DNA of 64,000 nucleotides from Carboxylicivirga sediminis (GTDB lineage Bacteria; Bacteroidota; Bacteroidia; Bacteroidales; Marinilabiliaceae). The translations under genes were made by a program, and so were the position numbers. Under the pieces are notes generated by a model. It ran no database searches. It had not been told where the DNA came from and saw only the letters and a program-made list of their open reading frames with translations. Location: contig NZ_JAGTAR010000013.1 in NCBI RefSeq assembly GCF_018156225.1, positions 62,001-126,000 of the forward strand, given 5' to 3'. Each line of letters begins with the position of its first letter. Position 1 is the first letter of the stretch. Shown here in pieces: positions 47,948 through 57,230 of this stretch.

Positions 47948-48664
47948 ATGGCAGTTAAGAAAGCTCTTCCCCCTTATAAAGTTTTATACGAACAACTACG
48001 AAAGCATATTACCGATGGTAACTATAAGCGAGGTGACATTCTGCCTTCCGAGAATGAGTTATGCACCACTCACCAGGTGACACGCCCCACAGTTCGCAAG
48101 GCCTTGGATCGCCTGGTACACGAAGGTTACATCCGCAAAAAGCAAGGAAAAGGGAGCATCGTACAGGGACAGCCGCAAGGCGTCGGCATCCTGTCGCTCT
48201 CGGGAACCACTTCTGCCATTGGTAAAGACAACCTGGAAACAAGAATAATTGTAAAACCTACCTTAATAAAATGTGATGATGCATTCGGCTTTCCATTGCT
48301 TGATTTTGAGAAGGAAGTGGGATGCTATCGACTGGAACGATTAAGGATTATGAATAAACAACCCATATTCTATGACATTACTTTGGTTCCAAACATAAAT
48401 TTACCTCGCTTTAGCAGTAGGAATTTTGAAAACCGTTCTTTGTTTGAGATTATGCGCACTTCATACCAAATTGAAATAAGCGGCGGCGAACAAAAGCTAA
48501 TGGCCATAACGGCAGACGATAAAGTTCAGCAATACTTTAATGTCGCAGCCGGCCACCCGATTTTACGTTTGGATCGAAAAATGGAAACCAGCGAAGAAGG
48601 CTTTTTCTTCTATAGCCAGGTGTATTGCAATACCGAGAATTATGGTTTATATGGCACCTTTTAA
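47948..48664 (+). CDS. GntR/HutC-family transcriptional regulator
   Basis: The protein has 238 aa. The winged helix is at residues about 8-75 (YEQLRKHITDGNYKRGDILPS, then TRPTVRKALDRLVHEGYIRKKQGKGS) and a UTRA ligand-binding domain follows at about 90-235 (CYRLERLRIMNKQPIFYDIT, IRLDRKM-type ending ILRLDRKMETSEEGFFFY). Ligands of this subfamily are usually sugar phosphates or similar pathway intermediates. It is divergent from the E2-to-aldolase operon with operators on both promoters, so it is very likely the local repressor of that operon. Confidence 0.92.
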   Translation: MAVKKALPPYKVLYEQLRKHITDGNYKRGDILPSENELCTTHQVTRPTVRKALDRLVHEGYIRKKQGKGSIVQGQPQGVGILSLSGTTSAIGKDNLETRIIVKPTLIKCDDAFGFPLLDFEKEVGCYRLERLRIMNKQPIFYDITLVPNINLPRFSSRNFENRSLFEIMRTSYQIEISGGEQKLMAITADDKVQQYFNVAAGHPILRLDRKMETSEEGFFFYSQVYCNTENYGLYGTF

Positions 48665-48791
48665 CACATGCTTGATTATAGCCCAGTATTGAATCATTCT
48701 GTTTATAACACGTCCTTTAAATATCAAAAAAAATCATCCCTTTTAAAACGGATGCTTATCTATTGTCAATATCATGCTTATATTTTTGGAA

Positions 48792-48835
48792 AAATGTAGT
48801 TATGTTTTATTCAAAACATAGGCATGTTTTTCTTG
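48792..48835 (+). repeat. Hairpin repeat, copy A
   Basis: TATGTTTTATTCAAAACATA forms a tight hairpin that is extended by imperfect arms and ends in GTTTTTCTT. About 26 of 31 positions from 48801 match the first hairpin of copy B at 56277-56307. It lies about 140 nt after the gntR stop codon and could serve as its terminator, or it may be a small dispersed palindromic element. Confidence 0.5.
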
Positions 48836-48984
48836 GAATATAGCTACTTTGCTTAACGACATTCGTTTATCGCCGATTTACTGATGCTTACCCAAACATC
48901 GACAGATAACCTAACTATTGGAATAATGCACATTAACATGGAAGATTTTGGCAAGAATATTGACAATCCATGCTTAATAATACA

Positions 48985-49018
48985 CAAAAAAAGAGGAAGA
49001 TTACCAGAACCTTCCTCA
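48985..49018 (-). terminator. Rho-independent terminator of the fuc operon
   Basis: On the minus strand GAGGAAG pairs with CTTCCTC around an 11-nt loop and is followed directly by TTTTTTTG. It lies about 67 nt after the stop codon of the aldolase gene. Confidence 0.85.
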
Positions 49019-49084
49019 CAATCCATAACTCAACTATACCATACTAGTCTACGGTTAAAAAAACACTGAGTCGTACCATATGTT

Positions 49085-50377
49085 TTAGCAGAATGTTTTT
49101 CTCAACTCGTCGATTTCATTATCGCTCATTGGCTCAAAAGACCCCAAAGAAGTACCCATCACCAATGATTTAGCACTAAACTCAGCAACCTCCAAACGAT
49201 CAAAGGCCTGAAGCAAATTATTACCTGTCATTAATACCGAATCGTTTTCAATAATAACTCCTGGATTATCTTTTGAAATCAATTCGGGCAATAAGTTATT
49301 TTGGGCAAAATGACTACCAAACGGCACATTGGCCATATCCTGTAAAAAGATCCAACTCTCAGGAATGGTTCTCACATCAAGTTTTTTGTGTGTTACGCCA
49401 TAGGCCATCAGGTATTCAGGTTGCGTTAAAATAATCGCATTAATTTCGGGATGCATCTCGTAAATCTTCTGATGCAACCAGGTTGACCGACTTGGTACTT
49501 TATCGGCTTCACATTTGCCATCTTTGACCTGCACAATATCGCTCTCCTGAATATCCCAACGCGTAGCATCGGTTGGTGTAATTAAAAAGTCATTGCCTTT
49601 CCAACGCACAGAGATAGTACCATATGTACTCATCATTAAACCCTGGTCACAGGCACGGCGCACCATGTCTTTTATCTCATGACGGATTCCTTTCTCATCA
49701 GATGTATAAACAACATTACTCATCTTTGGATAATCAGTTGGCACCTGGTTATTGAATGAATAGATCTGCTCCTCTGTCAGAAATTTCGGCTCACCAATTA
49801 TATTTGAGTTAATAAGCGTACGACAGGCAAACTCAAGAGTTTCAAAACGTTCATAGGCTTTAATCACGTTCTTTCCGCCAACCACAGCCCCATGGTTTTC
49901 CATGATTACCGAATCGAAACCATTTTTAAATTGCTCTGAAATTGAGTTACCAAGCTGGTTACTTCCCGGAATGTGATACTTAGCATAACCAATTGGGCCA
50001 CAAACCGATTTAACTTGCGGAATGACATTGGTATTTGGTATCTGGCGAACAATACTGAAAGCCACCAATGCCGGTGGATGAGCATGCACCACTGATTTTA
50101 AATCCGGGCGTTCTACATATATCGCCTTATGAAACGGATATTCCATCGATGGTTTGTGGGGACCAATAATTTCGCCGTCAGCCTTTACACACATGATGTC
50201 CCCTGGTTTTAACGAACCTTTATCAACACCCGATGGAGTTACCCACATATCTCCGCTCTCATCCATGATTGAGATGTTGCCACCAGACGTGGTGGTCAAT
50301 CCCTTTTTGTATATCCGGTTAATTATCATGATGATTTGGTCACGCGGATGTAACAAATTCAAATTTCTAACTGACAT
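49085..50377 (-). CDS. Double-domain class II aldolase (L-fuculose-phosphate aldolase-like)
   Basis: The protein has 430 aa, twice the length of FucA, and consists of two class II aldolase/adducin domains. The first (about 5-215) keeps the active site: GLTTTSGGNISI, the catalytic Glu of SMEYPFHK (E79), the zinc ligands of VVHAHPPALVA (H98, H100) and the third His of MENHGAVVGG (H162). The second (about 235-430) has lost them: the corresponding stretches read SRSTWLHQK, ILTQPEYLMA and IENDSVLMTG. It is the last gene of the fuc operon and presumably cleaves L-fuculose-1-phosphate to DHAP and L-lactaldehyde, with the second domain having a structural or regulatory role. Confidence 0.85.
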   Translation of the reverse strand: MSVRNLNLLHPRDQIIMIINRIYKKGLTTTSGGNISIMDESGDMWVTPSGVDKGSLKPGDIMCVKADGEIIGPHKPSMEYPFHKAIYVERPDLKSVVHAHPPALVAFSIVRQIPNTNVIPQVKSVCGPIGYAKYHIPGSNQLGNSISEQFKNGFDSVIMENHGAVVGGKNVIKAYERFETLEFACRTLINSNIIGEPKFLTEEQIYSFNNQVPTDYPKMSNVVYTSDEKGIRHEIKDMVRRACDQGLMMSTYGTISVRWKGNDFLITPTDATRWDIQESDIVQVKDGKCEADKVPSRSTWLHQKIYEMHPEINAIILTQPEYLMAYGVTHKKLDVRTIPESWIFLQDMANVPFGSHFAQNNLLPELISKDNPGVIIENDSVLMTGNNLLQAFDRLEVAEFSAKSLVMGTSLGSFEPMSDNEIDELRKTFC

Positions 50378-50430
50378 AGTCTACTGTTATTTATCTAAAT
50401 TATTTAATATCAATCTGATATCCTTGCACT

Positions 50431-51735
50431 CTATATGTTATTTACTGCCAATTTCTTATATGAGTAGTGTCCATATATTGCAATCACCACAAAGCATAGC
50501 ATGGGTAATATAAATGAAGCATTTACAGCTGGCAACCAACCAACAGTCTCAAAATCTATTATCATGGCCTGCAACATTGGCATAATTGCCCCTCCTACAA
50601 TTGCCATCACCAATCCTGCCGATCCCATTGTTGTATCCTGACCTACATTCCCTAAAGCAATACCATAAATTGTTGGGAACATTAAAGACATAAAAACAGA
50701 AGTTGCCACTAAGCAATACAGACCTGGTAAGCCAACTATTAAGATGGCTCCTGTTGTAGTTACGATACCTCCTAAGGCAAACCACATCAGCAATCTGCTT
50801 GCATTTACGTATTTCAGAATAATTGTACTTGCCAATCGACTGACAATAAACAGACCCATGGCCACCATATTATGATACTGACCTGCCTCTTTTGTAAGTC
50901 CCAGATTTTCGGCATATTGAATAATAAATGTCCAACACATGATTTGCGCCGCAACATATGCTATTTGGGCTATCACACCTGAACGGTACACCTTATTTTT
51001 CAGCAATCGTTTCATTGACTGTAAAGGATGAATGTGTGTCTGATGCGCTGTATCAGGCATTTTAACTACTGCTATAACCACAAGCATCACTAATACAACA
51101 AGGCCTAACGCTACATATGGATCTCTTATGATAGCTAAATCATGTAATCTATCTGTTGCTTTGGTCATTTCATCCAAAGACGAAAAATCAATTTTATTTC
51201 CTAACTCATCAAAGTGTTTATCTGCATCTAAGTTGGCCAAAACAACTTTAGCAGCAACAATCATCCCAAGGAATGATCCCATAGGATTAAAAGATTGAGC
51301 AAGGTTCAACCGCCTTGTCGATGTTTCCTGTGTTCCAAGTGAGAGTATAAAAGGATTAGCTGTTGTTTCAAGAAATGCCAAACCAAATGTTAGTATATAT
51401 AATGAACCAACAAAGAAAGAGAACATCTGGAACTGAGCAGCAGGATAAAATAAAAGTGCACCAGTTGCATATAATCCTAGTCCCAATAATATACCCTTTT
51501 TATAACTGTATTTTTGTGCGAATAATGCGGCCGGAATAGCCATGGTGGCATAACCACCATAAAAAGCAAATTGAATGAGTGTTGCTTTGGTATGCGTCAG
51601 CTCCATTACGGTTTTAAAAGCAGCTACCATTGGGTTGGTAATATCATTCGCAAATCCCCAGAGGGCAAACAGACTGGTTATTAACACAAATGGAACCAGG
51701 TATTTTTTTTCAAGTAATTTAGATGGATTTTTCAC
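50431..51735 (-). CDS. fucP: L-fucose:proton symporter
   Basis: The protein has 434 aa with about twelve membrane helices and belongs to the FucP branch of the major facilitator superfamily. Typical segments are SLFALWGFANDITNPMVAAFKT in helix 1, FAFYGGYATMAIPAALFAQKYSYKKGI in helices 2-3, and ETTANPFILSLG, MSLMFPTIYGIALGNVG further on. It takes fucose into the cytoplasm. It lies between fucK (63 bp) and the aldolase gene (53 bp). Gluconate- or glucose/galactose-type FGHS transporters are the nearest alternatives, but the fuc context argues against them. Confidence 0.9.
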   Translation of the reverse strand: MKNPSKLLEKKYLVPFVLITSLFALWGFANDITNPMVAAFKTVMELTHTKATLIQFAFYGGYATMAIPAALFAQKYSYKKGILLGLGLYATGALLFYPAAQFQMFSFFVGSLYILTFGLAFLETTANPFILSLGTQETSTRRLNLAQSFNPMGSFLGMIVAAKVVLANLDADKHFDELGNKIDFSSLDEMTKATDRLHDLAIIRDPYVALGLVVLVMLVVIAVVKMPDTAHQTHIHPLQSMKRLLKNKVYRSGVIAQIAYVAAQIMCWTFIIQYAENLGLTKEAGQYHNMVAMGLFIVSRLASTIILKYVNASRLLMWFALGGIVTTTGAILIVGLPGLYCLVATSVFMSLMFPTIYGIALGNVGQDTTMGSAGLVMAIVGGAIMPMLQAMIIDFETVGWLPAVNASFILPMLCFVVIAIYGHYSYKKLAVNNI

Positions 51736-51798
51736 ATGTACATTTTTAAGGATTTATAATTGTTGATATCCCTTTTTGTATATCAAATATTGATTGGA

Positions 51799-53271
51799 TT
51801 ATCTATTCTTCTTGTAAGCAAGGTATTTCCCATAGAGCGCCTCATAAATTGGAGCATTATTAGAAGGATAAATTACACTTTCATTGTAATCGATCTGTTT
51901 TCGGGCTGCATCAACAGATTTATAAACTCCGGCACCGGTAAACACAAACATCGAAGCGCCCAATACGGTTGTTTCTTTTTGCTCAATAAACTGAATGGGA
52001 GTATTACACACATCGGCACGCAATTGGTTCCACAAACGGTTTTTAGAACCGCCACCAACACAAATAATCCGTTCAGCTTTAAACCCCCCTGCCGCCTCCA
52101 GTGCCTCCAATGCCTCACGTAAACGAAAGGCCATGCTTTCAAGGAATGCGCGGTAGATCTGACTTCGTTTGGTATTGATAGTTAAACCGGTAATAGTACC
52201 TCCATTGGTGCTGGTTCCATCATCATAAAAAGCAGAATCCACCATAATGCCATTAGCCCCTGGCAGTTCCTGCTCTGCTTCACTTATCATGGTTTCATAC
52301 AATTCGTCCCCCGTCAATTCGGAGTAATAATTTTTTGAGAACCACTCCAGTACACCTGACCCCAACCAGTTCTGACCGATATTAAACACCCCTTTGGTAG
52401 CATCAAGCTCCGTTGTCAGATTCTTTTCAAGCTCTTTGATGGTGGTGCGATGTCCTTTACTGCGTGTCATCAATATCTCCCAGGTACCTGAGCTCAATAC
52501 CGGTTGATTTAACTGTGCTCCTGAGCCGAAAATGGCGAACTGTGTATCATGGCCGGCCACAAAAACCGGAGTTCCTTCTGGCAGTCCTGTTAATGCTGCG
52601 GCTGATTGACTAATACTCCCAGCCTGCTCTCCCGGTTCAGCCAGTTCGCCAAACAAACCACGGTCGATACCAATCGCATTTAAAATCTCCTCCGAAAAAT
52701 CGCGCTTCACTAAATCACTCATCATGGATGTTCCCATCATGGTGGTATCATTCACCATCACGCCGGATAGTTTGTGTATCAGCAAAGAGGGAATAAAAAG
52801 GAATTGATGGGCCTTATCAATCACTTCGGGCCTGTGCTCCTTCAACCAAATCATTTTATTAATGGTATTGAAGGCATAGGGGTAAACACCTGACTTTTCG
52901 TAGAGTTTTTCTAATGGAACGTATTTACCAATGTTATCCATGATGGGGGCTGTACGCTGACATTGCCAGGAGATGACCGGATAAAGTAAGCTGCCATTTT
53001 CATCCACAAAAGCACCATCCACGCCAAAAGTGGTGACGGTAACACCGGCCACTCTTGACAAATCAATTTGCGTACTAACAATTTTTGCAGCCTTACACAA
53101 TTTACCCCACAACTTATCCAGATCCCAGATTCTTCCACCGAGGTAATTCGGATCTTCATCCGTTTCATTAGCCATAGCATGTGAGGCTATTATGTGACCT
53201 CTTGTATCTATGGCAATCACCCTGACATTGGTTGCTCCACAGTCAAAAACAATGGCTATATCTTTTTGCAT
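51799..53271 (-). CDS. fucK: L-fuculokinase (FGGY family)
   Basis: The protein has 490 aa. The N-terminal ATPase motif IVFDCGATNVRVIAID, the substrate-side motif VTTFGVDGAFVDENG and the second-domain motifs VAGHDTQFAIFGSGA, SSGTWEILM and CVGGGSKNRLWNQL match FucK strongly, more than rhamnulokinase. It phosphorylates L-fuculose at C1 using ATP. It follows fucI by 79 bp in the same operon. Confidence 0.92.
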   Translation of the reverse strand: MQKDIAIVFDCGATNVRVIAIDTRGHIIASHAMANETDEDPNYLGGRIWDLDKLWGKLCKAAKIVSTQIDLSRVAGVTVTTFGVDGAFVDENGSLLYPVISWQCQRTAPIMDNIGKYVPLEKLYEKSGVYPYAFNTINKMIWLKEHRPEVIDKAHQFLFIPSLLIHKLSGVMVNDTTMMGTSMMSDLVKRDFSEEILNAIGIDRGLFGELAEPGEQAGSISQSAAALTGLPEGTPVFVAGHDTQFAIFGSGAQLNQPVLSSGTWEILMTRSKGHRTTIKELEKNLTTELDATKGVFNIGQNWLGSGVLEWFSKNYYSELTGDELYETMISEAEQELPGANGIMVDSAFYDDGTSTNGGTITGLTINTKRSQIYRAFLESMAFRLREALEALEAAGGFKAERIICVGGGSKNRLWNQLRADVCNTPIQFIEQKETTVLGASMFVFTGAGVYKSVDAARKQIDYNESVIYPSNNAPIYEALYGKYLAYKKNR

Positions 53272-53350
53272 CGTAATGGTTTATAAACAAGATTGCGGAC
53301 TGGCAGATAGTTGACGCCATCTGCACCAGTCCTTGTCAATCTCAGGATAA

Positions 53351-55138
53351 TTATTTTATACCGTAAAGTGAACCGTAGTTGGCACATGCTCTGTAATCCG
53401 AGCCTTCTTTATCTTCGCCAAAGGCTGCCCATGCACTTGGGCGAAATACATCATCGTCGCTCACATTGTGCATACAGACTGGTATGCGAAGCATTGAGGC
53501 TAAGGTGATTAAATCGGCTCCAATGTGACCGTAACTGATGGCACCATGATTAGCTCCCCAGTTAGCCATTACCGAGTATACATCTTTAAAAGCCCCTTTA
53601 CCATTGACCCTTGGAACAAACCAGGTGGTAGGCCATGTAGGATTGGTTCGCTCGGTTAATACCTCGTGGATACCCTCTTCCAGCTCAACGGTCCATCCTT
53701 CTGCTATTTGCAGCACCGGCCCAAGGCCTTTCACCAGGTTAATGCGACTCATGGTCACCGGCATTTCCCCCTCGGTATTAAACTGAGAAGAAAAACCACC
53801 ACCACGGAAATACTCACGATCGGCCTGTGGCCATAAGGTGTTATCCAAACATTTTTGAGCTTCTTCCTCGGTAATTTCCCAGAAAGGCTTCATTGCCGGT
53901 TGTCCTTCAGCATCTCTTTGCTGGGCTGTTGCATCCAGTGTGGTAGAGCCTGAGTTAATCAGGTGGATAATCCCATTCTCTGCCAGTCCGCTCAAGGTTT
54001 TTCCGGTAACTCGTTTCACTGCATCAGGACTCCAGTAGGTGCGTACATCAGAGAATATCTGGGCAGTATTTGAAAGCAGATGACCGAATAACATCGGCAC
54101 TGCATTTAAACTGTCATTTTCGGTGGCCAGTACAAAAGCCTGACGGATGCCATTCCAGTCGAATGAGGAGTTAAGGATGGCTTCGGTATAATCAGCATTT
54201 GGCTGATAGTCGGTCCACTGGCGCTGCCCCTGGAATCCTCCCATAATGGCATTACGTCCCAATCCTTCTTCGCGGAAACCTTTTGCAATCACTTTTTCAT
54301 TGCCAATCATCATATCACGGCAAATCAGTGTCATTTTAACCACGGTTTCCCACTCGGCATCTTTACGCGACTGGTCAACCTGTTTCTCAGGCTTGTTGCG
54401 GTCTGCACCCTCTTTGCAATTTTTCTTTGTCCAAGCTAAAGCTTTTTCGTACTCATCCTTATCATAGATTTCTTCGTCGATGCGACGTAAAATCTCCGTT
54501 GAGTCAACAAACTCCGTGCGGATACCTAAATAATCCTGAAAGAAATCAGCATCTACCATTGAGCCGGCAATACCCATTGAACTATAACCGATAGACAGGT
54601 ATGATTTACCATTCATCTGGGCAACGGCCAAACCGGCTTTTACAAAGCGGATGATCTTCTCCTGCACATCAGCAGGAATAGTTGTATCACCCACATCCTG
54701 CACATCACGACCATAAATACCAAAGGTGGGCAATCCCTTTTGTGTATATCCGGCTAAAGCGGCCGCCAAATAAACCGCACCAGGACGCTCGGTTCCGTTA
54801 AAACCCCAAACAGCTTTGGGCAATAGGGGATCGGTATCCATCACTTCGGTACCATAGCACCAGCAAGGCGTTACAGTTAATGAAACACCAACTCCTTCTT
54901 TCTTGAATTTATTGGCGCACATGGCCGCTTCAGCCACACCACCAATACAAGTGTCGGCAATGACACATTCTACTTTTTCACCACTTGGGAATCGAAGTGT
55001 TTCCTCAATAAATTTAGCAGCTGCTTTCGCCAAATCCATCACCTGTGATTCCAGTGACTCTCTTACCCCGTTCTCGCGACCATCAATAACCGGTCTGATT
55101 CCAACCTTGGGCAAATCGCCTATTAACCTGTTAGCCAT
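53351..55138 (-). CDS. fucI: L-fucose isomerase
   Basis: The protein has 595 aa, close to the E. coli enzyme (591). Long near-identical blocks are visible: [66 protein letters not shown]-like [52 protein letters not shown] and [18 protein letters not shown]. The manganese ligands of the family fall in the [14 protein letters not shown] and NHGAI segments. It converts L-fucose to L-fuculose. It is the first gene of the fuc operon, divergent from the AraC regulator. Confidence 0.97.
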   Translation of the reverse strand: MANRLIGDLPKVGIRPVIDGRENGVRESLESQVMDLAKAAAKFIEETLRFPSGEKVECVIADTCIGGVAEAAMCANKFKKEGVGVSLTVTPCWCYGTEVMDTDPLLPKAVWGFNGTERPGAVYLAAALAGYTQKGLPTFGIYGRDVQDVGDTTIPADVQEKIIRFVKAGLAVAQMNGKSYLSIGYSSMGIAGSMVDADFFQDYLGIRTEFVDSTEILRRIDEEIYDKDEYEKALAWTKKNCKEGADRNKPEKQVDQSRKDAEWETVVKMTLICRDMMIGNEKVIAKGFREEGLGRNAIMGGFQGQRQWTDYQPNADYTEAILNSSFDWNGIRQAFVLATENDSLNAVPMLFGHLLSNTAQIFSDVRTYWSPDAVKRVTGKTLSGLAENGIIHLINSGSTTLDATAQQRDAEGQPAMKPFWEITEEEAQKCLDNTLWPQADREYFRGGGFSSQFNTEGEMPVTMSRINLVKGLGPVLQIAEGWTVELEEGIHEVLTERTNPTWPTTWFVPRVNGKGAFKDVYSVMANWGANHGAISYGHIGADLITLASMLRIPVCMHNVSDDDVFRPSAWAAFGEDKEGSDYRACANYGSLYGIK

Positions 55139-55223
55139 TTTGAATATCTTTAATTTCGTGTTTATTAATTTTTACTACACACAAAATTGATTCTAAATGC
55201 CTCAATAATAAATGGCTATTTTT

Positions 55224-55241
55224 AATAGATTTGTATCTATT
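55224..55241. promoter_or_regulatory. Palindrome overlapping the araC-type promoter
   Basis: AATAGAT-TTGT-ATCTATT is a perfect 7-bp inverted repeat with a 4-nt spacer. It contains TAGATTTG (55226-55233), an exact TAnnTTTG -7 box for the plus-strand AraC gene that starts 21 nt later. No -33 TTG at the right distance was found. The overlap suggests autoregulation or control of the divergent fucI promoter. Confidence 0.45.
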
Positions 55242-55254
55242 TTAAACATCAAAC

Positions 55255-56154
55255 ATGAATACTACTACCAACAGGCCATTAAAAGGTGACCCTTCGGAAA
55301 TCATCCAGGTCTTCCCAAAGTATGAAATTCAGATTCACTGCTGCCGCTACTGGTGGCTGCAAAACTGGGAATTCAACGATCTGTCATTTCCATTCTGGCG
55401 GATATATCACAATAGTTTTGAGGGCGCTGCCATTATCTACAACAATCAAAAGATACCTATTACGCCAGATAAACTGATTCTCATCGCCCCCAACACGTCG
55501 TATTCCACCTACATGTATAACAACTCGATTCCACAAACAGGATATTCGTTAAAAGGCGGACGCGTTAGTCAAATGCTACCATACAATGAGCAGTACCTGC
55601 TTCACTTATTTATCCATTTTAACCTGGGCATGCCATACGACAATGCCATTCCAGGCGTTTATGCCTTACCCATCAATAAAGAACTGGATGCCATGCTGGC
55701 AGGCATTAAAAAGCATTTGAATTACGAACATGCAAAGTTCAACTTTTATTCCACCTTAGCCATCAATACCATCATCAACCACCTGTTATCGTCATTACCC
55801 GAAGAAAGCTGGCAGAATACAAGTGCTGATTACCGCATTATTGATGTTATCAAACACATCGAAAACAATCTGACCAATGACTTAAGTAACCCTCAGCTAG
55901 CCCGGATTGCCAGCATGGCTACCAATGCTTTCACCAGGCTATTTACCCGGGAAGCAGGTATATCCCCTCAAAAATATGTCAAGAAGAAACGGATTGACAA
56001 AGCCTGTATTCTGCTGCATCACTCTACCCTGTCAATCGAAGAAATTGCTACTGCCTGTGGGTTTGCCGACCGCTACCACTTCACACGCATCTTCAATCAC
56101 GTTACAGGTTATTCGCCAGCGAAGTATAAAAAAGAATTTAGGATTAACTCGTAA
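55255..56154 (+). CDS. AraC-family regulator of the fuc operon
   Basis: The protein has 299 aa. Residues about 15-180 form a cupin-like ligand-binding region with WRIYHNSFEGAAIIYNNQKIPI and LILIAPNTSYSTYM. Residues about 195-295 hold the two helix-turn-helix motifs: LARIASMATNAFTRLFTREAG and IEEIATACGFADRYHFTRIF followed by TGYSPAKYKKE. It is divergent from fucI with a 116-bp shared promoter region, so it is most likely the fucose-responsive activator. The name fucR is not used because direct evidence is lacking. Confidence 0.9.
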   Translation: MNTTTNRPLKGDPSEIIQVFPKYEIQIHCCRYWWLQNWEFNDLSFPFWRIYHNSFEGAAIIYNNQKIPITPDKLILIAPNTSYSTYMYNNSIPQTGYSLKGGRVSQMLPYNEQYLLHLFIHFNLGMPYDNAIPGVYALPINKELDAMLAGIKKHLNYEHAKFNFYSTLAINTIINHLLSSLPEESWQNTSADYRIIDVIKHIENNLTNDLSNPQLARIASMATNAFTRLFTREAGISPQKYVKKKRIDKACILLHHSTLSIEEIATACGFADRYHFTRIFNHVTGYSPAKYKKEFRINS

Positions 56155-56264
56155 TGACACAAGTCTTTAAAGTGCATTTTTACACCGGGCAAAAAGCTGA
56201 AGCAAATGCTTAATAATTTAGAATACCAGAAAGTAGATTAATAACTTTCGACTACCTGCCCTAA

Positions 56265-56352
56265 AAAAAACGTGCCTATGTTTTAGTAAAAACGTAGGCA
56301 CGTTTTACTAAAAACATGCTTACGTTTTTGTCAAATCATAAGCATGTTTTTT
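56265..56352 (+). repeat. Hairpin repeat, copy B (two tandem hairpins)
   Basis: The first hairpin pairs AAAACGTGCCTATGTTTT with AAAACGTAGGCACGTTTT through a 3-nt loop (17 Watson-Crick pairs of 18 plus one G-U). The second pairs AAAAACATGCTTACG with a CATAAGCATGTTTTT-type arm and ends in six T. The first is related to copy A at 48.8 kb. The unit lies about 115 nt after the araC-type stop codon and may end that transcript; the doubled structure also resembles a small palindromic repeat element. Confidence 0.55.
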
Positions 56353-56431
56353 CACCCAAGTCATTATCCTTGACTACCAAATACATACAACACCACCAAA
56401 ATACGATGTAATTGAAGGTAATTTACCCCAA

Positions 56432-56466
56432 AAAACAGGCCATAAGGCCGGGCAAAAACCTGTTTT
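56432..56466. repeat. Stem-loop with nested GGCC repeat
   Basis: AAAACAGG pairs with CCTGTTTT and encloses GGCC-ataa-GGCC. It lies in the gene-free accessory interval. Neither strand carries a convincing U-tract, so its role is unknown. Confidence 0.4.
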
Positions 56467-56639
56467 CAACACCACATTTGCACTATTACAAGATGAACGC
56501 CAAACCCTTTATTTTATTAGCCCCGAGGCTTTCAATTCAAGTCCATCGCGGCATTTGATATGTCAACCGACCTGTTGCCCCTTCCACAGGGACGATTCCT
56601 CATCTCCATCGGCTCAATATGCTGCTCAACTGGCTTGGC

Positions 56640-56965
56640 TTAGCATCCCATCGACCTGGTTTTGTATTTCAAGAGGCTCGATAAGCAAAATAACAGGCCT
56701 GATTAAGCCGCCCATTGGCCAAATATCGGCTTCAAGAAGCCTGATAAACCGTTCCCGAGGCAAGGTACAACAGCCAAGAGGGCAAAAATCCCATTCAAGA
56801 GGGTTCGAATCGCTCTTCTGCATCCATCTCCTCCACCCCGCAAACCAGGTCAGAAGGCTGACCACCCAGGTTGTAAGCTTTATTACTTAGCTCATTTTCA
56901 TCCTAAGCCGGGTCATCTTCTTTATCCCATAGGTCAGCAAGCAAATGTCTTCGGTCAGAATCATT
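56640..56965. repeat. Degenerate 21-bp-periodic repeat region
   Basis: TTCAAG-A/G-A/G-G motifs begin at 56668, 56731 and 56794, spaced exactly 63 bp (3 x 21). Further right, units such as CTGACCACCCAGGTTGTAAGC and ATAGGTCAGCAAGCAA recur near the 21-bp register. The region looks like an older, mutated part of the array at 56966-57175. Short open frames here encode 7-residue repeats but are broken by stops, so I do not call a gene. Confidence 0.55.
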
Positions 56966-57175
56966 CTGACCCAGGTATTTTTGAATCTGACCTTGGTCAG
57001 AAAGCCGCTGACCCAAGTCGGAAGCCTTATGACCCAGGTCAGGAAGCTGCTGATCCAGGTATTTTTCAATCTGACCTTGGTCAGAAAGTCGCTGACCTAA
57101 GCCGGAAGCCTCATGACCCTGATCAGGAAGCCGCTGACCTAAGTCGGAAGCCTTATGACCCTGGTCAACACTACC
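56966..57175. repeat. Tandem array of 21-bp repeats (10 units)
   Basis: Ten units start at 56966, 56987, 57008, 57029, 57050, 57071, 57092, 57113, 57134 and 57155, so the period is exactly 21 bp with no indel. The consensus is close to CTGACCYARGTCRGAAGCC. Units 1-4 and 5-8 correspond pairwise, which gives an 84-bp higher-order repeat; units 9 and 10 repeat 3 and 4. The minus-strand frame of heptapeptides contains TAG stops in units 7 and 9, so the array is now non-coding. Confidence 0.85.
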
Positions 57176-57230
57176 CTAGCTTCCTTGCTTATGGCCAATG
57201 CTCATTGACATATCACCATCACATCAATCC

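Larger units (their letters stand above)
48665..49084. other. Gene-free gap between two convergent units
   Basis: This 420-bp stretch separates gntR (plus) from the fuc operon (minus). It contains a weak hairpin (CATCC/GGATG at about 48733-48752), the hairpin repeat at 48790-48832 and the fuc operon terminator at 48985-49018. A 61-codon frame at 48884-49069 contains the terminator and is not credible as a gene. Confidence 0.6.

Noticed and set aside
48884-49069. Possible 61-codon plus-strand gene
   Set aside because: It covers the fuc operon terminator, has no signal, domain or ribosome-binding context and lies in a convergent gap.
51736-51798. Second GntR-type operator in the fucP-fucK gap
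   Set aside because: TTTGTATATCAAAT resembles the GntR site only in its centre and is better seen as a weak hairpin TTGATAT/ATATCAA.
56555-57069. Several short frames with heptapeptide patterns
   Set aside because: The patterns come from the 21-bp repeat; the frames are interrupted by stops and have no plausible start context.
56966-57175. CRISPR array
   Set aside because: Units are contiguous 21-mers without unique spacers, and no cas genes are nearby.
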